This document shows positions 29,858 through 41,961 of a DNA stretch of 64,000 nt, piece after piece. The position numbers were made by a program, and so were the translations under genes. Below the pieces are notes generated by a model. The model had not been told where the DNA came from, did no database searches, and saw only the letters and a list, made by a program, of their open reading frames with translations. The stretch comes from Blastococcus sp. HT6-4 (GTDB lineage: Bacteria > Actinomycetota > Actinomycetes > Mycobacteriales > Geodermatophilaceae), in the NCBI RefSeq assembly GCF_039679125.1, contig NZ_CP155551.1:3968001-4032000 (forward strand), given 5' to 3'. Within the stretch, counting starts at the first letter, position 1; every line of letters begins with the position of its first letter.

Positions 29858-31122
29858 GGGGTGATCCGGCCCTCGACGGCGGCCAGCGCGATGTCGGTGC
29901 GCCAGTGCGCGTCGGCCAGGCGCACCCCGGCGACCCGCTCGTAGGCGGCCTGCCGGGCAGCGGCGAGGTCGCTCCCGGTCGCGGTCACCGCGAGCACCCG
30001 CCCCCCGGCGGACAGCACGGTGCCGTCGGCGGCGAGCACCGTGCCGGCGTGCAGCACGCCGTCGGCGTCCGCCCCGGTCACCGGGTCACCGGTGCGCGGT
30101 GCCTCCGGGTAGCCCGCGGCCGCGACGACGACGGTGACGGCGGCGCCGTCGCGCCAGCGCAGCGGCGGGTGGTCGGCGAGCGTGCCCGTGGCGGCGGCGT
30201 GCAGCAGCCCGCCCAGGGGCGTCTCCAGGAGCGGCAGCACGACCTGGGTCTCGGGGTCGCCGAAGCGGGCGTTGAACTCGACCACCCGCACGCCGCGGGA
30301 GGTGAGCGCCAGGCCGGCGTAGAGCAGCCCGGCGAACGGCTCCCCGCGGCGGGCCATCTCGTCGACGGTCGGCTGCAGCACGGTGGCCAGCACGTCCTCG
30401 ACCAGGCCGGGAGGCGCCCACGGGAGAGGCGCGTAGGCGCCCATGCCGCCGGTGTTCGGGCCGGCGTCGCCGTCGTCGCGCCGCTTCGCGTCCTGGGCGG
30501 GCACGAGGGGCAGCACCGTCGCGCCGTCGGTGACGGCGAACAGCGACACCTCCGGCCCGTCCAGGTACTCCTCGATCAGCACCGACCCGCCGGCGTCGAG
30601 CACCCGGCGGCCGTGATCCGCCGCCGCCGCACGGTCGGACGTCACGACGACGCCCTTGCCGGCGGCCAGGCCGTCGTCCTTGACCACGTAGGGCGCGCCC
30701 CCCGTGAGGGCGGCCACCTCGTCGAGGGCGGTCTCCAGCTCGGCCGGGCCGCCCACGGCCCAGGACCGCGCAGTCGGGACGCCGGCGGCGGTCATGACGT
30801 GCTTGGCGAAGGACTTGCTGCCCTCCAACCGGGCGGCCTGCGCCGACGGGCCGAAGCACGCGATGCCGGCCTCGCGGACGGCGTCGGCAGCGCCGGCGAC
30901 CAACGGGACCTCCGGGCCGACGACGACGAGGTCGGCCCGCCACTCGCGGGCGGCGGAGGCGACGGCCACCGGGTCGGCCGCGTCCACCGGGAGGGCGTCG
31001 GCCAGCGTGCGCGTCCCGGCGTTGCCGGGGGCGCAGGCGAGCGCGCTCACCGCTGGGTCGGACTGCAGAGCCACGCACAGGGCGTGCTCCCGGGCACCGG
31101 AGCCGATCACCAGCACGCGCAC
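29854..31122 (-). CDS. purD: Phosphoribosylamine-glycine ligase
   Basis: A 422-residue ATP-grasp enzyme (GAR synthetase). Motifs: RVLVIGSGAREHAL, VVVGPEVPLVAGAAD, SKSFAKHVMTAAGVPTA, YVVKDDGLAAGKGVVV, EEYLDGPEVSLFAVTDG and NTGGMGAYAP. The GTG at 31122 begins exactly at the family N-terminus. A TAGGGT -10 lies 8 nt upstream, so the transcript is nearly or fully leaderless. Confidence 0.97.
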   Translation of the reverse strand: MRVLVIGSGAREHALCVALQSDPAVSALACAPGNAGTRTLADALPVDAADPVAVASAAREWRADLVVVGPEVPLVAGAADAVREAGIACFGPSAQAARLEGSKSFAKHVMTAAGVPTARSWAVGGPAELETALDEVAALTGGAPYVVKDDGLAAGKGVVVTSDRAAAADHGRRVLDAGGSVLIEEYLDGPEVSLFAVTDGATVLPLVPAQDAKRRDDGDAGPNTGGMGAYAPLPWAPPGLVEDVLATVLQPTVDEMARRGEPFAGLLYAGLALTSRGVRVVEFNARFGDPETQVVLPLLETPLGGLLHAAATGTLADHPPLRWRDGAAVTVVVAAAGYPEAPRTGDPVTGADADGVLHAGTVLAADGTVLSAGGRVLAVTATGSDLAAARQAAYERVAGVRLADAHWRTDIALAAVEGRITP

Positions 31123-31130
31123 GAGCGGCG

Positions 31131-31136
31131 ACCCTA
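31131..31136 (-). promoter_or_regulatory. -10 element of purD
   Basis: TAGGGT on the minus strand with an 8-nt gap to the GTG of purD. The 252-bp divergent region beyond it contains only a short ATGTG-CGT-CACAT repeat at 31259-31271; I see no clear promoter for the plus-strand gene. Confidence 0.4.
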
Positions 31137-31374
31137 CCGACTGCGTGCTGCGGGTCGGCGGGGGAGGCGTGGGCGGCGGCCTCCGGGCAGGTGCCGGAAC
31201 TCCTGCGGGTGCCCGGCACACACCGGCTTCATCCCACCAGCCACACACGCATCGTAAGATGTGCGTCACATACGGTTCTGAAGACCGCTGGTCAGCGCAA
31301 CGGCTGCTCGATTGTGCGCAATCCGTCCCCTCCAGTTCCCCCCTGATTCATCCGATTCATGTGTTGTGGGAGTC

Positions 31375-32400
31375 ATGCGCGCGACCGAGTCGCTGGCGAA
31401 TCGGCCAGTGACACGTCTTCCCCGCCCTGTCGTCATCGGACACCGCGGCGCCCCGGCCTACCGGCCGGAGCACACGCGGGCCAGCTTCGAGCTGGCCATC
31501 GACCTCGGCGCCGATCTCATCGAGCCCGACGTCGTCGTCACCGGGGACGGGGTGCTCGTCGTCCGGCACGAGAACGAGCTCTCGCTCTCCACCGACGTGG
31601 CCGAGCACCCCGAGTTCGCCGACCGCCGCACCAGCAAGGTCGTCGACGGCGAGCTCTGCACCGGCTGGTTCACCGAGGACTTCACCTACGCGGAGCTGCG
31701 CGCCCTGCGCTCGGTCGAGCGGATGCCCTCGCTGCGCCCGCTGAACACCGCCTACGACGGCCGGTTCGGCATCCTCACGCTCGCCGAGGTGATCGAGCTG
31801 GCCCGCTGCCGCTCGACCGCCGAGCGCCCCGTCCGCGTCCTGGCCGAGCTCAAGCACCCGGAGTGGGCGACCTCGCTGGGCCTGCCGATGGGCGAGCTCG
31901 TGGCCGACGATCTGCGCCGGCTGGGCGCCGACACGGCCGACGGCACGGTCGTGATCCAGTCGTTCGACGCGTCGGTGCTCCGCGAACTGCGCACCCGCCT
32001 CGGCGAGGACGGCCCCCAGATGGCCCAGCTGGTCGGTGACGCCCCCGCGTCCGACGTCCTGGTGTCACCGTCCGGACTCCGCGAGATCTCCACGTACGCG
32101 CAGGCGGTGGCCCCGAGCCGGGAGCGGGTCCTGGCCAGCGCCGACGACCACTTGCTCACCGGCACGCCGCACCTCGTGCAGCAGGCGCACGCGGCCGAGC
32201 TGGCGGTGTTCTGCTGGACGCTGCGGGCGGAGAACGCCTTCCTCCCCGAGCACCTGCGCCGCGGCGACGCCCCCGACGCCCACGGCGACGCGGTCGGCGA
32301 CGCCCTGCAGCTGCTGGCCCTGGGCGTCGACGGGCTGATCACCGACTCCCCCGACCACGCCGTCCGGGCCCGGACGGCCGTCACCGCACAGCTGGTCTGA
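31375..32400 (+). CDS. Glycerophosphodiester phosphodiesterase
   Basis: A 341-residue TIM-barrel enzyme hydrolysing deacylated phospholipids to glycerol-3-phosphate and an alcohol. The catalytic HRGAPAYRPEHT is near residue 23, with LIEPDVVVTGDGVLVVRHE giving the metal-binding Glu/Asp pair and the second histidine, and LAELKHPEW further on. There is no signal peptide, so it is probably cytoplasmic. The ATG has only a weak GGGAG 2-3 nt away, so the exact start is uncertain; a GTG 36 nt downstream is the alternative. Confidence 0.9.
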   Translation: MRATESLANRPVTRLPRPVVIGHRGAPAYRPEHTRASFELAIDLGADLIEPDVVVTGDGVLVVRHENELSLSTDVAEHPEFADRRTSKVVDGELCTGWFTEDFTYAELRALRSVERMPSLRPLNTAYDGRFGILTLAEVIELARCRSTAERPVRVLAELKHPEWATSLGLPMGELVADDLRRLGADTADGTVVIQSFDASVLRELRTRLGEDGPQMAQLVGDAPASDVLVSPSGLREISTYAQAVAPSRERVLASADDHLLTGTPHLVQQAHAAELAVFCWTLRAENAFLPEHLRRGDAPDAHGDAVGDALQLLALGVDGLITDSPDHAVRARTAVTAQLV

Positions 32401-32424
32401 GCCGGACGGGTCAGACCAGCCGGG

Positions 32425-32451
32425 GGACGGCGCCCGGCCGCGGTGCCGTCC
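32425..32451. terminator. Hairpin terminator between converging genes
   Basis: 10-bp stem (32425-32434 with 32442-32451, one G-U pair) and a 7-nt loop between the phosphodiesterase gene and purA. Confidence 0.6.
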
Positions 32452-32472
32452 GGAAGACGGCAGTGACGGAGA

Positions 32473-36479
<4,007 letters not shown>

Positions 36480-36505
36480 GGCGGCCGCCGAGCCCGGGTG
36501 ATCGG

Positions 36506-36649
36506 TCAGGTGAAGATACTGACTCCGCCGGGGCCGACCAGCAGACCGAGCACGATCAGGACGATCCCCCAGACGATCTCCTTGCGGACGATCGCGACGA
36601 CGCCGGCGACCACAAGGACGACGGCGAGGATCCACAACAGGGTGGCCAT
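36506..36649 (-). CDS. 47-residue two-helix GPGGVS membrane protein
   Basis: Residues 2-20 (ATLLWILAVVLVVAGVVAI) and 27-38 (IVWGIVLIVLGLLVG) are membrane helices joined by a short basic turn, and the chain ends in GPGGVSIFT. Very similar tiny proteins recur in Actinobacteria; function unknown. A GGGA Shine-Dalgarno lies 7 nt before the ATG, in the loop of a 6-bp hairpin (36651-36666). Confidence 0.75.
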   Translation of the reverse strand: MATLLWILAVVLVVAGVVAIVRKEIVWGIVLIVLGLLVGPGGVSIFT

Positions 36650-36650
36650 C

Positions 36651-36666
36651 AGAGAGTCCCCTCTCT
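36651..36666 (-). promoter_or_regulatory. Hairpin presenting the ribosome-binding site of the 47-residue gene
   Basis: AGAGAG-GGGA-CTCTCT on the minus strand, one base before the ATG. The ribosome-binding GGGA is the tetraloop, and the flanking stem would have to open for full pairing with 16S rRNA. Confidence 0.4.
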
Positions 36667-36759
36667 AGGGCGCCGGGACGACGCCGTGCACTCTCCGTGG
36701 TGGACAACCGCAGCGATTCTCAAACCCCGACCGGAAGAAGGCCTGCTCACGGGTGAACC

Positions 36760-36788
36760 GGTGGCAGGCAACCTGATCGCCTGTCACC
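36760..36788 (-). terminator. Hairpin terminator after the fba-DUF3151 operon
   Basis: 10-bp stem with one mismatch (36760-36769 with 36779-36788) and a 9-nt loop, starting 12 bp after the DUF3151 stop. The remaining intergenic sequence to the small gene shows no clear promoter. Confidence 0.5.
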
Positions 36789-36799
36789 CGTTGTGACCG

Positions 36800-37222
36800 T
36801 CAGGGCGCCAGCGTCGGATCGCAGTCGCGCAGCAGCTGGATGCAGCGCTCGTGCTCTCCGTGCTCCCCGATCGCCTCGGCGGCCGTCGCCAGGGCCTGCA
36901 CGCACCGCAGGAAGCCGCGGTTGGGCTCGTGCGACCACGGCACCGGGCCGAAGCCCTTCCACCCGTTGCGGCGCAGCGAGTCCAGCCCGCGGTGGTAGCC
37001 GGTGCGGGCGTAGGCGTAGGCCTCGATGGTGTCGGTCAGCTGGCGCTCGGGACGGGTCAGCGCCGCCTCGGCCAGCGTGGCCCACAGGGCGCTCACCGTG
37101 GGGTGGTGGGCGACGGTCTCGGCGGCCGTCGCGCCCTGCGCCAGCTCGGCGTCGGCCTCCGGGGTCGGCGGCAGCAGCGTCGCGGGCGGCTCGCCCAGCA
37201 GGTTGTGGTGGGAGTGGCTCAT
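36800..37222 (-). CDS. DUF3151 protein
   Basis: A 140-residue actinobacterial protein. The N-terminus is His-rich (MSHSHHNLLGEPPATLLPP), and the core RKQLTDT-type region reads PERQLTDTIEAYAYARTGYHRGLDSLRRNGWKG..., then VPWSHEPNRGFLRCVQALA, diagnostic for DUF3151. It starts 2 bp after the fba stop, and the same pair is near each other in mycobacteria (Rv0360c/Rv0363c, from memory). Function unknown. Confidence 0.9.
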   Translation of the reverse strand: MSHSHHNLLGEPPATLLPPTPEADAELAQGATAAETVAHHPTVSALWATLAEAALTRPERQLTDTIEAYAYARTGYHRGLDSLRRNGWKGFGPVPWSHEPNRGFLRCVQALATAAEAIGEHGEHERCIQLLRDCDPTLAP

Positions 37223-37224
37223 GC

Positions 37225-38259
37225 TCACGCCCCCTGCGACTGACCGGCCGAGAGCAGGTGCTCGCAGGCCTCGACGATCCGGGCGGCCATGCCGGTCTCG
37301 GCCGCCTTGAGGTAGCCGCGCGGGTCGTAGGCCTTCTTGTTGCCGACCTCGCCGTCGATCTTCAGCACGCCGTCGTAGTTGCTGAACATGTGGCCGGCGA
37401 TCGGGCGGGTGAAGGCGTACTGGGTGTCGGTGTCGACGTTCATCTTCACCACGCCGTAGGAGAGCGCCTCGCGGATCTCCTCGGGCGCGGAGCCCGAGCC
37501 GCCGTGGAAGACCAGGTTGAACGGCTTGGCGCCCTCGCCCAGGTCGAACTCCTTGGCCACGAGGGCCTGGCCGCGCTGCAGCACGTCGGGGCGCAACTTC
37601 ACGTTGCCGGGCTTGTAGACGCCGTGCACGTTGCCGAAGGTGGCGGCCAGCAGGTAGACGCCCCGCTCGCCCAGGCCCAGCTGCTGGGCGGTGCGCAGGA
37701 AGTCGCCGTCGGCGGTGTAGAGCTTCTCGTTGATCTCGGCGACGACGCCGTCCTCCTCGCCGCCGACGATGCCGATCTCCAGCTCGAGCACGATCTTGGC
37801 CGCCGCGGCCTTCTCCATGAGCTCCTCGGCGATGTCGAGGTTCTCGGTGAGCTCGATCGCCGACCCGTCCCACATGTGCGACTGGAACAGCGGCGCCTGG
37901 CCGGCGTCCACCCGGTCCTTCGACAGCGCGATCAGCGGGCGGACGTAGGAGTCCAGCTTGTCCTTGGGGCAGTGGTCGGTGTGCAGCGCGACGTTGACCG
38001 GGTACTTCTCGGCCACCACGTGCGCGAACTCGGCCAGGGCCACCGCGCCGGTGACCATGTCCTTCACCCCGGTGCCGGAGCCGAACTCCGCACCCCCGGT
38101 GGAGAACTGGATGATCCCGTCACTGCCGGCGTCGGCGAAGCCGCGCAGCGCCGCGTTGATCGTCTCGGAGGAGGTGCAGTTGATCGCCGGGTAGGCGAAA
38201 CCGCCCTCCTTGGCCCGGCTGATCATGTCGGCGTAGACCTCGGGGCTGGCGATGGGCAT
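37225..38259 (-). CDS. fba: Class II fructose-bisphosphate aldolase
   Basis: A 344-residue zinc enzyme of glycolysis and gluconeogenesis that cleaves fructose-1,6-bisphosphate. Metal and substrate sites are visible in VALHTDHCPKDKLD (zinc His and catalytic Asp), ELEIGIVGGEEDGV, GNVHGVYKPG, VFHGGSGSAPEEI and KMNVDTDTQYAFTRP. The ATG has GGAGGAG 7 nt upstream. The upstream region has two TACAGC hexamers in tandem as possible -10 elements. Confidence 0.98.
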   Translation of the reverse strand: MPIASPEVYADMISRAKEGGFAYPAINCTSSETINAALRGFADAGSDGIIQFSTGGAEFGSGTGVKDMVTGAVALAEFAHVVAEKYPVNVALHTDHCPKDKLDSYVRPLIALSKDRVDAGQAPLFQSHMWDGSAIELTENLDIAEELMEKAAAAKIVLELEIGIVGGEEDGVVAEINEKLYTADGDFLRTAQQLGLGERGVYLLAATFGNVHGVYKPGNVKLRPDVLQRGQALVAKEFDLGEGAKPFNLVFHGGSGSAPEEIREALSYGVVKMNVDTDTQYAFTRPIAGHMFSNYDGVLKIDGEVGNKKAYDPRGYLKAAETGMAARIVEACEHLLSAGQSQGA

Positions 38260-38405
38260 GCGGGCACTCCTCCGTCGGGAACGGCTGTACTGCGCTGTAC
38301 GTGCGGACGTCGGTGATCAGTATCGCGCTGCGCCCCCCGCCTGCGACAGCGTGGGCGGCAGCGGAGCCCGACCGGGCGACACCGGGGCCGGCCGGTGGTG
38401 GCGGC

Positions 38406-39758
38406 TCAGCCCTGCTCGATCCGGCTGACCACCCGCGCGGCGACGACCACGGGGTCGTAGGTCGGGGAGAACGGCGGCGCGTAGGACAGGTCGGAGCCGG
38501 CGAGGTCCTCGGCGGTCATCCCCGCCCAGATGGCGGCGGCCAGCACGTCGATCCGCTTGCCGGAACCGGGGCCACCGACGATCTGGGCGCCGAGCAGCCG
38601 CCCCGACCCGGCCTCGCTCAGCAGCTTGATCGCGATCTCCTCGGCGCCGGGGTAGTAGCCGGCCTTCGTCGTCGCCTCGATCGTGTCGGTGCGGTAGTCG
38701 AACCCGGCCTGCTCGGCCTCGGTGGTGCACAGCCCGGTGCGGCCGATCTCCAGGTCGCCCACCTTGGTCAGGGCCGTGCCCAGGACACCGGCGAAGCGGG
38801 CCGCCCGGCCGCCGATGACCGAGCCGGCCACCCGGCCCTGCTTGTTCGCGTGGGTGCCCAGCGCGATGTGGGTGGCCTCGCCGGTGACCCGGTGGAAGGT
38901 CTGCGAGCAGTCGCCGGCGGCGTAGATCTCCGGGTGCGAGCGGGTGCGCTGCGTGCGGTCGACGGCGATGGCGCCGGTGGTGCCCAGCCGGATCCCGGCG
39001 CGCTCGGCCAGCCCCACCTCCGGGCCCATGCCGAGGCCGAGCACGATCAGGTCGGCGTCGTAGCTGCCGGCGTCGGTGCGCACGCCGCGGGCGCGGCCGG
39101 ACTCGTCGACCAGGATCTCCCGCACCGCCTGGTCGGGGTGCATCTCCATGCCCATGGCGCCCATGCCGGCGCACACCCGTTCGGCCATGTCGGCGTCGAG
39201 CAGCTGCATCGGCAGCGGGTCGGCGAGGACGACGGTGACCTCCAGCCCGCGCCGCTGCAGGGCCTCGGCCATCTCCAGCCCGATGTAGCCGCCGCCCAGG
39301 ACCAGCGCCCGGCGCGGCCCGGCGTCCAGCGCGGCGCGGATCGCGGCGCCGTCGTCGAGCCGGTGGACGCCGAAGACACCCGGGGCGTCCAGGCCGGGGA
39401 TCGGCGGCCGGTTCGGGCGCCCCCCGGTCGCCACCAGCAGCCGGTCGTAGCCGATCCGCTCGCCGGTGTCGGTGACCACCTTCCCGGCGCCGGCGTCGAT
39501 CTCCGTCGCCCGGGTGCCGGTGTGCACGGTGATGTCCCGGGCGGCGAACTCCACCGGCGTCCGAGCGATCAGGTCGTCCCGGTCCTCGACCTGCCCACCG
39601 ACCCAGTACGGGATGCCGCAGGCGGAGTAGGAGACGACGTCGCCCTGCTCCAGCACGACGATCTCCAGGTCGTCGGCCGTCCGCAGCCGGCGGGCCTGGG
39701 CCGCCGCCGACATCCCCGCCGCGTCGCCGCCGATGACGACCAGTCGCTCGGTGCTCAT
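38406..39758 (-). CDS. FAD pyridine-nucleotide-disulfide oxidoreductase (CoA-disulfide reductase/NADH oxidase-like)
   Basis: A 450-residue flavoprotein. The FAD motif LVVIGGDAAGMSAAAQARR is at residues 6-24. The single redox cysteine is in VVSYSACGIPYWVGG near residue 47, as in CoA-disulfide reductases and water-forming NADH oxidases rather than two-cysteine reductases. NAD(P) binding is at LVLGGGYIGLEMAEAL, and EIYAAGDCSQTFHRVTG closes the FAD site. The mycothiol or CoA redox partner is not determinable. CAGGCT lies 6 nt before the ATG (leaderless type). Confidence 0.88.
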   Translation of the reverse strand: MSTERLVVIGGDAAGMSAAAQARRLRTADDLEIVVLEQGDVVSYSACGIPYWVGGQVEDRDDLIARTPVEFAARDITVHTGTRATEIDAGAGKVVTDTGERIGYDRLLVATGGRPNRPPIPGLDAPGVFGVHRLDDGAAIRAALDAGPRRALVLGGGYIGLEMAEALQRRGLEVTVVLADPLPMQLLDADMAERVCAGMGAMGMEMHPDQAVREILVDESGRARGVRTDAGSYDADLIVLGLGMGPEVGLAERAGIRLGTTGAIAVDRTQRTRSHPEIYAAGDCSQTFHRVTGEATHIALGTHANKQGRVAGSVIGGRAARFAGVLGTALTKVGDLEIGRTGLCTTEAEQAGFDYRTDTIEATTKAGYYPGAEEIAIKLLSEAGSGRLLGAQIVGGPGSGKRIDVLAAAIWAGMTAEDLAGSDLSYAPPFSPTYDPVVVAARVVSRIEQG

Positions 39759-39764
39759 GGGTCC

Positions 39765-39770
39765 AGCCTG
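39765..39770 (-). promoter_or_regulatory. -10 element, leaderless
   Basis: CAGGCT on the minus strand, 6 nt before the ATG at 39758. Confidence 0.4.
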
Positions 39771-39795
39771 GCATCCGGGGGCGACGGGCGGCAGC

Positions 39796-41217
39796 TCATC
39801 GGGAGCGGAACCCGGGCCCGGCCGCCGTCCCGGCGCGGAAGACCTTGCCGGGGTTGAGCAGGCCGCCGGGGTCGAGGGCGGACTTGATCGAGCGGTGCAC
39901 GTCCAGCGCCACCGGGCCGATCTCCCGCTCCAGCCAGTCCACCTTCAGGTTCCCCACGCCGTGCTCGCCGGTGATCGTGCCGCCGAGGGCCAGCCCGAGC
40001 TCGAGGATGTCGTCGAACGCGCCGAAGGCCCGCGCTCGCTGGCCGTCGTCGGTGGGGTCGAACACGACGGTGGGGTGCATGTTGCCGTCACCGGCGTGGC
40101 CGACGACGCCGATGACCAGCCCGCGCGCCGCGGCGATGGCGTCGCAGCCGTCGAGGAACGCGGCGATCCGGGACCGCGGGACGGCGACGTCGTCGATCAG
40201 CGTGCTGCCCAGCCGCTCCAGCGCGGGCAGGGCCATCCGCCGGGCGGCCAGCAGCAGGTCGCCCTCGGCCTGGTCCTCGGTCGTGTGCACGAACTCGGCC
40301 CCGGCCTCCCGGCAGAGCCCGGCGAGGACCGCGATCTCCGCGGCGGCGGCCGCTCCCCCGGTGTCGGACTGCGCCACCAGCAGCGCGTGCGCCGAGCGGT
40401 CGAGGTCGGCCTTCAGCAGGTCGTCGACCGCGCGGATGCAGGTGTTGTCCATGACCTCCAGCAGGCTGGGTACCAGCCCCGCGGTCACGACGCGCTCGAC
40501 CACCTGACCGGTCTGCGCCGTCGTGGCGAAGGTGGCGACGAGGGTCACCGGCTCCTTCGGGGCCGGGCGGAGCGCGAGGGTCGCCTCGGTGATGATCCCG
40601 AGCGTCCCCTCCGAGCCCACGAACAGCCGGGCCAGGTCGTAGCCGGCCACGCCCTTGACCGTGCGCCGGCCGGTGCGCAACACGCGCCCGTCGGCGAGCA
40701 CGACCTCCAGGCCGAGCACGTAGTCGGTGGTGACCCCGTACTTCACGCAGCACAGGCCACCGGAGTTCGTGGAGAGGTTGCCGCCGATCGTGCACCAGTC
40801 GTAGCTGGAGGGGTCCGGTGGGTAGAACAGCCCGGCCCCGGCGACGGCGTCGCGCAGCTGCTTGTTGACCACGCCCGGCTGGACGACGGCGAGCCGGTCG
40901 GCCGGGGAGACCTCCAGGACGGCGTCCATCCGGGTCATCACCACGGTGATCGCGCCGTCGACGGCGTTGCTGGACCCGGCCAGGCCGGAGCCGGCGCCGC
41001 GCGGCACCACGGGGATGCCGTGGCGGGTCGCCGTCCGCAGCACCGCGACGACGTCGTCCGTGCAGCGCGGGAAGACCACCGCGGCCGGGGTGCCGGCCGG
41101 GGCGAGCATGGCCTGGTCGCGGGCGTACGAGGAGGTGACGCCGGGGTCGAGGAGGACGCCGTCGGCGCCCAGCGCGTCCTGCAGTTCGGCCACCCACGCC
41201 GTCGTCACTGTGGTCAC
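39796..41217 (-). CDS. FAD-linked oxidase, glycolate/D-lactate dehydrogenase type
   Basis: A 473-residue GlcD/D-LDH-like flavoenzyme. FAD-binding PCMH segments: PRGAGSGLAGSSNAVDGAITVVMTRMD, YDWCTIGGNLSTNSGGLCCVKYG and GSEGTLGIITEATLALRP. The C-terminal cap carries GHAGDGNMHP, GGTITGEHGVGNLKVDWL and IKSALDPGGLLNPGKVF. It oxidises a 2-hydroxy acid and passes electrons to the respiratory chain. The GTG at 41217 is chosen because a TACCGT -10 ends 6 nt upstream and homologues start near here. Confidence 0.9.
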   Translation of the reverse strand: MTTVTTAWVAELQDALGADGVLLDPGVTSSYARDQAMLAPAGTPAAVVFPRCTDDVVAVLRTATRHGIPVVPRGAGSGLAGSSNAVDGAITVVMTRMDAVLEVSPADRLAVVQPGVVNKQLRDAVAGAGLFYPPDPSSYDWCTIGGNLSTNSGGLCCVKYGVTTDYVLGLEVVLADGRVLRTGRRTVKGVAGYDLARLFVGSEGTLGIITEATLALRPAPKEPVTLVATFATTAQTGQVVERVVTAGLVPSLLEVMDNTCIRAVDDLLKADLDRSAHALLVAQSDTGGAAAAAEIAVLAGLCREAGAEFVHTTEDQAEGDLLLAARRMALPALERLGSTLIDDVAVPRSRIAAFLDGCDAIAAARGLVIGVVGHAGDGNMHPTVVFDPTDDGQRARAFGAFDDILELGLALGGTITGEHGVGNLKVDWLEREIGPVALDVHRSIKSALDPGGLLNPGKVFRAGTAAGPGFRSR

Positions 41218-41223
41218 CGTCAC

Positions 41224-41229
41224 ACGGTA
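41224..41229 (-). promoter_or_regulatory. -10 element of the hydroxy-acid oxidase gene
   Basis: TACCGT on the minus strand, 6 nt before the GTG at 41217. The -35 position (about 41247-41252) falls inside a 25-bp palindrome. Confidence 0.5.
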
Positions 41230-41243
41230 CGACTCCGCCGTCA

Positions 41244-41268
41244 CCACGATCAGGGACCCTGATCGTGG
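41244..41268. promoter_or_regulatory. 25-bp palindrome, candidate operator
   Basis: CCACGATCAGG (41244-41254) and CCTGATCGTGG (41258-41268) around a 3-bp centre. It covers the predicted -35 of the oxidase gene, so a bound dimeric regulator would block RNA polymerase. A shorter related element, GATCAG-N5-CTGATC, recurs at 41311-41327. Confidence 0.5.
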
Positions 41269-41271
41269 CGC

Positions 41272-41303
41272 GTCCTCCCTCATGTCCCACGGTGAGGGAG
41301 GAC
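41272..41303. terminator. Hairpin downstream of pyrE
   Basis: 11-bp perfect stem (41272-41282 with 41293-41303) and a 10-nt loop, 33 bp after the pyrE stop in the direction of transcription. Confidence 0.6.
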
Positions 41304-41335
41304 GCTCGATGATCAGGGAAGCTGATCCCGGCGGG

Positions 41336-41890
41336 TCAGGCGAGGCCGAGGTCGGCGAGGGTGAAGGCGGCGCGGTACTGGAACCCGGCCTCCTCCACCG
41401 CCGCGCGCCCACCCCGGTCGACGATCACCGCGACCGCCACCACCTCGGCGCCGGCCTCCTGCAGCGCCTGCGCGGCGGTGAGCGGGCTGCCGCCGGTCGT
41501 GGAGACGTCCTCGACCACGAGCACCGCCCGGCCGGCGACGTCGGGGCCCTCGATGCGGCGCTGCAGCCCGTGCGCCTTGCCGGCCTTCCGCACGACGCAC
41601 GCGTCGAGGAAGCCCTCGCCCGCCGCCGCGGCGTGCAGCATGGCCGCGGCGACCGGGTCGGCGCCCAGGGTCAGCCCGCCGACGACGTCGTAGCGCAGGT
41701 CGCCGGTGAGCTGGCGCATCACGCGGCCGACCAGCGGTGCGCCCTCGTGGTGCAGCGTCAGCCGGCGCATGTCGATGTACCAGTCGGCCTCCTTGCCCGA
41801 GGAGAGCGTGACCTTCCCGTGCACCACGGCGAGGTCGACGATCAGCTGGAGCAGCCGGTCGCGATCGGGCAGGGTCGGGGCAGCCGTCAT
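41336..41890 (-). CDS. pyrE: Orotate phosphoribosyltransferase
   Basis: A 184-residue pyrimidine enzyme making OMP from orotate and PRPP. Motifs: SSGKEADWYIDMRRLTL, VVGGLTLGADPVAAAMLHAA and the PRPP loop AVLVVEDVSTTGGSPLTA. Short actinobacterial form. A TAGGGT -10 lies 7 nt before the ATG. Confidence 0.96.
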   Translation of the reverse strand: MTAAPTLPDRDRLLQLIVDLAVVHGKVTLSSGKEADWYIDMRRLTLHHEGAPLVGRVMRQLTGDLRYDVVGGLTLGADPVAAAMLHAAAAGEGFLDACVVRKAGKAHGLQRRIEGPDVAGRAVLVVEDVSTTGGSPLTAAQALQEAGAEVVAVAVIVDRGGRAAVEEAGFQYRAAFTLADLGLA

Positions 41891-41897
41891 GCAGCCG

Positions 41898-41903
41898 ACC
41901 CTA
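41898..41903 (-). promoter_or_regulatory. -10 element of pyrE, leaderless
   Basis: TAGGGT on the minus strand with a 7-nt gap to the pyrE ATG. Confidence 0.45.
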
Positions 41904-41961
41904 CTGAGGCGCGGGGACGGGGCACGTCGCTGCGCGGACGCACCCGGGCGAGCACCCGTCC

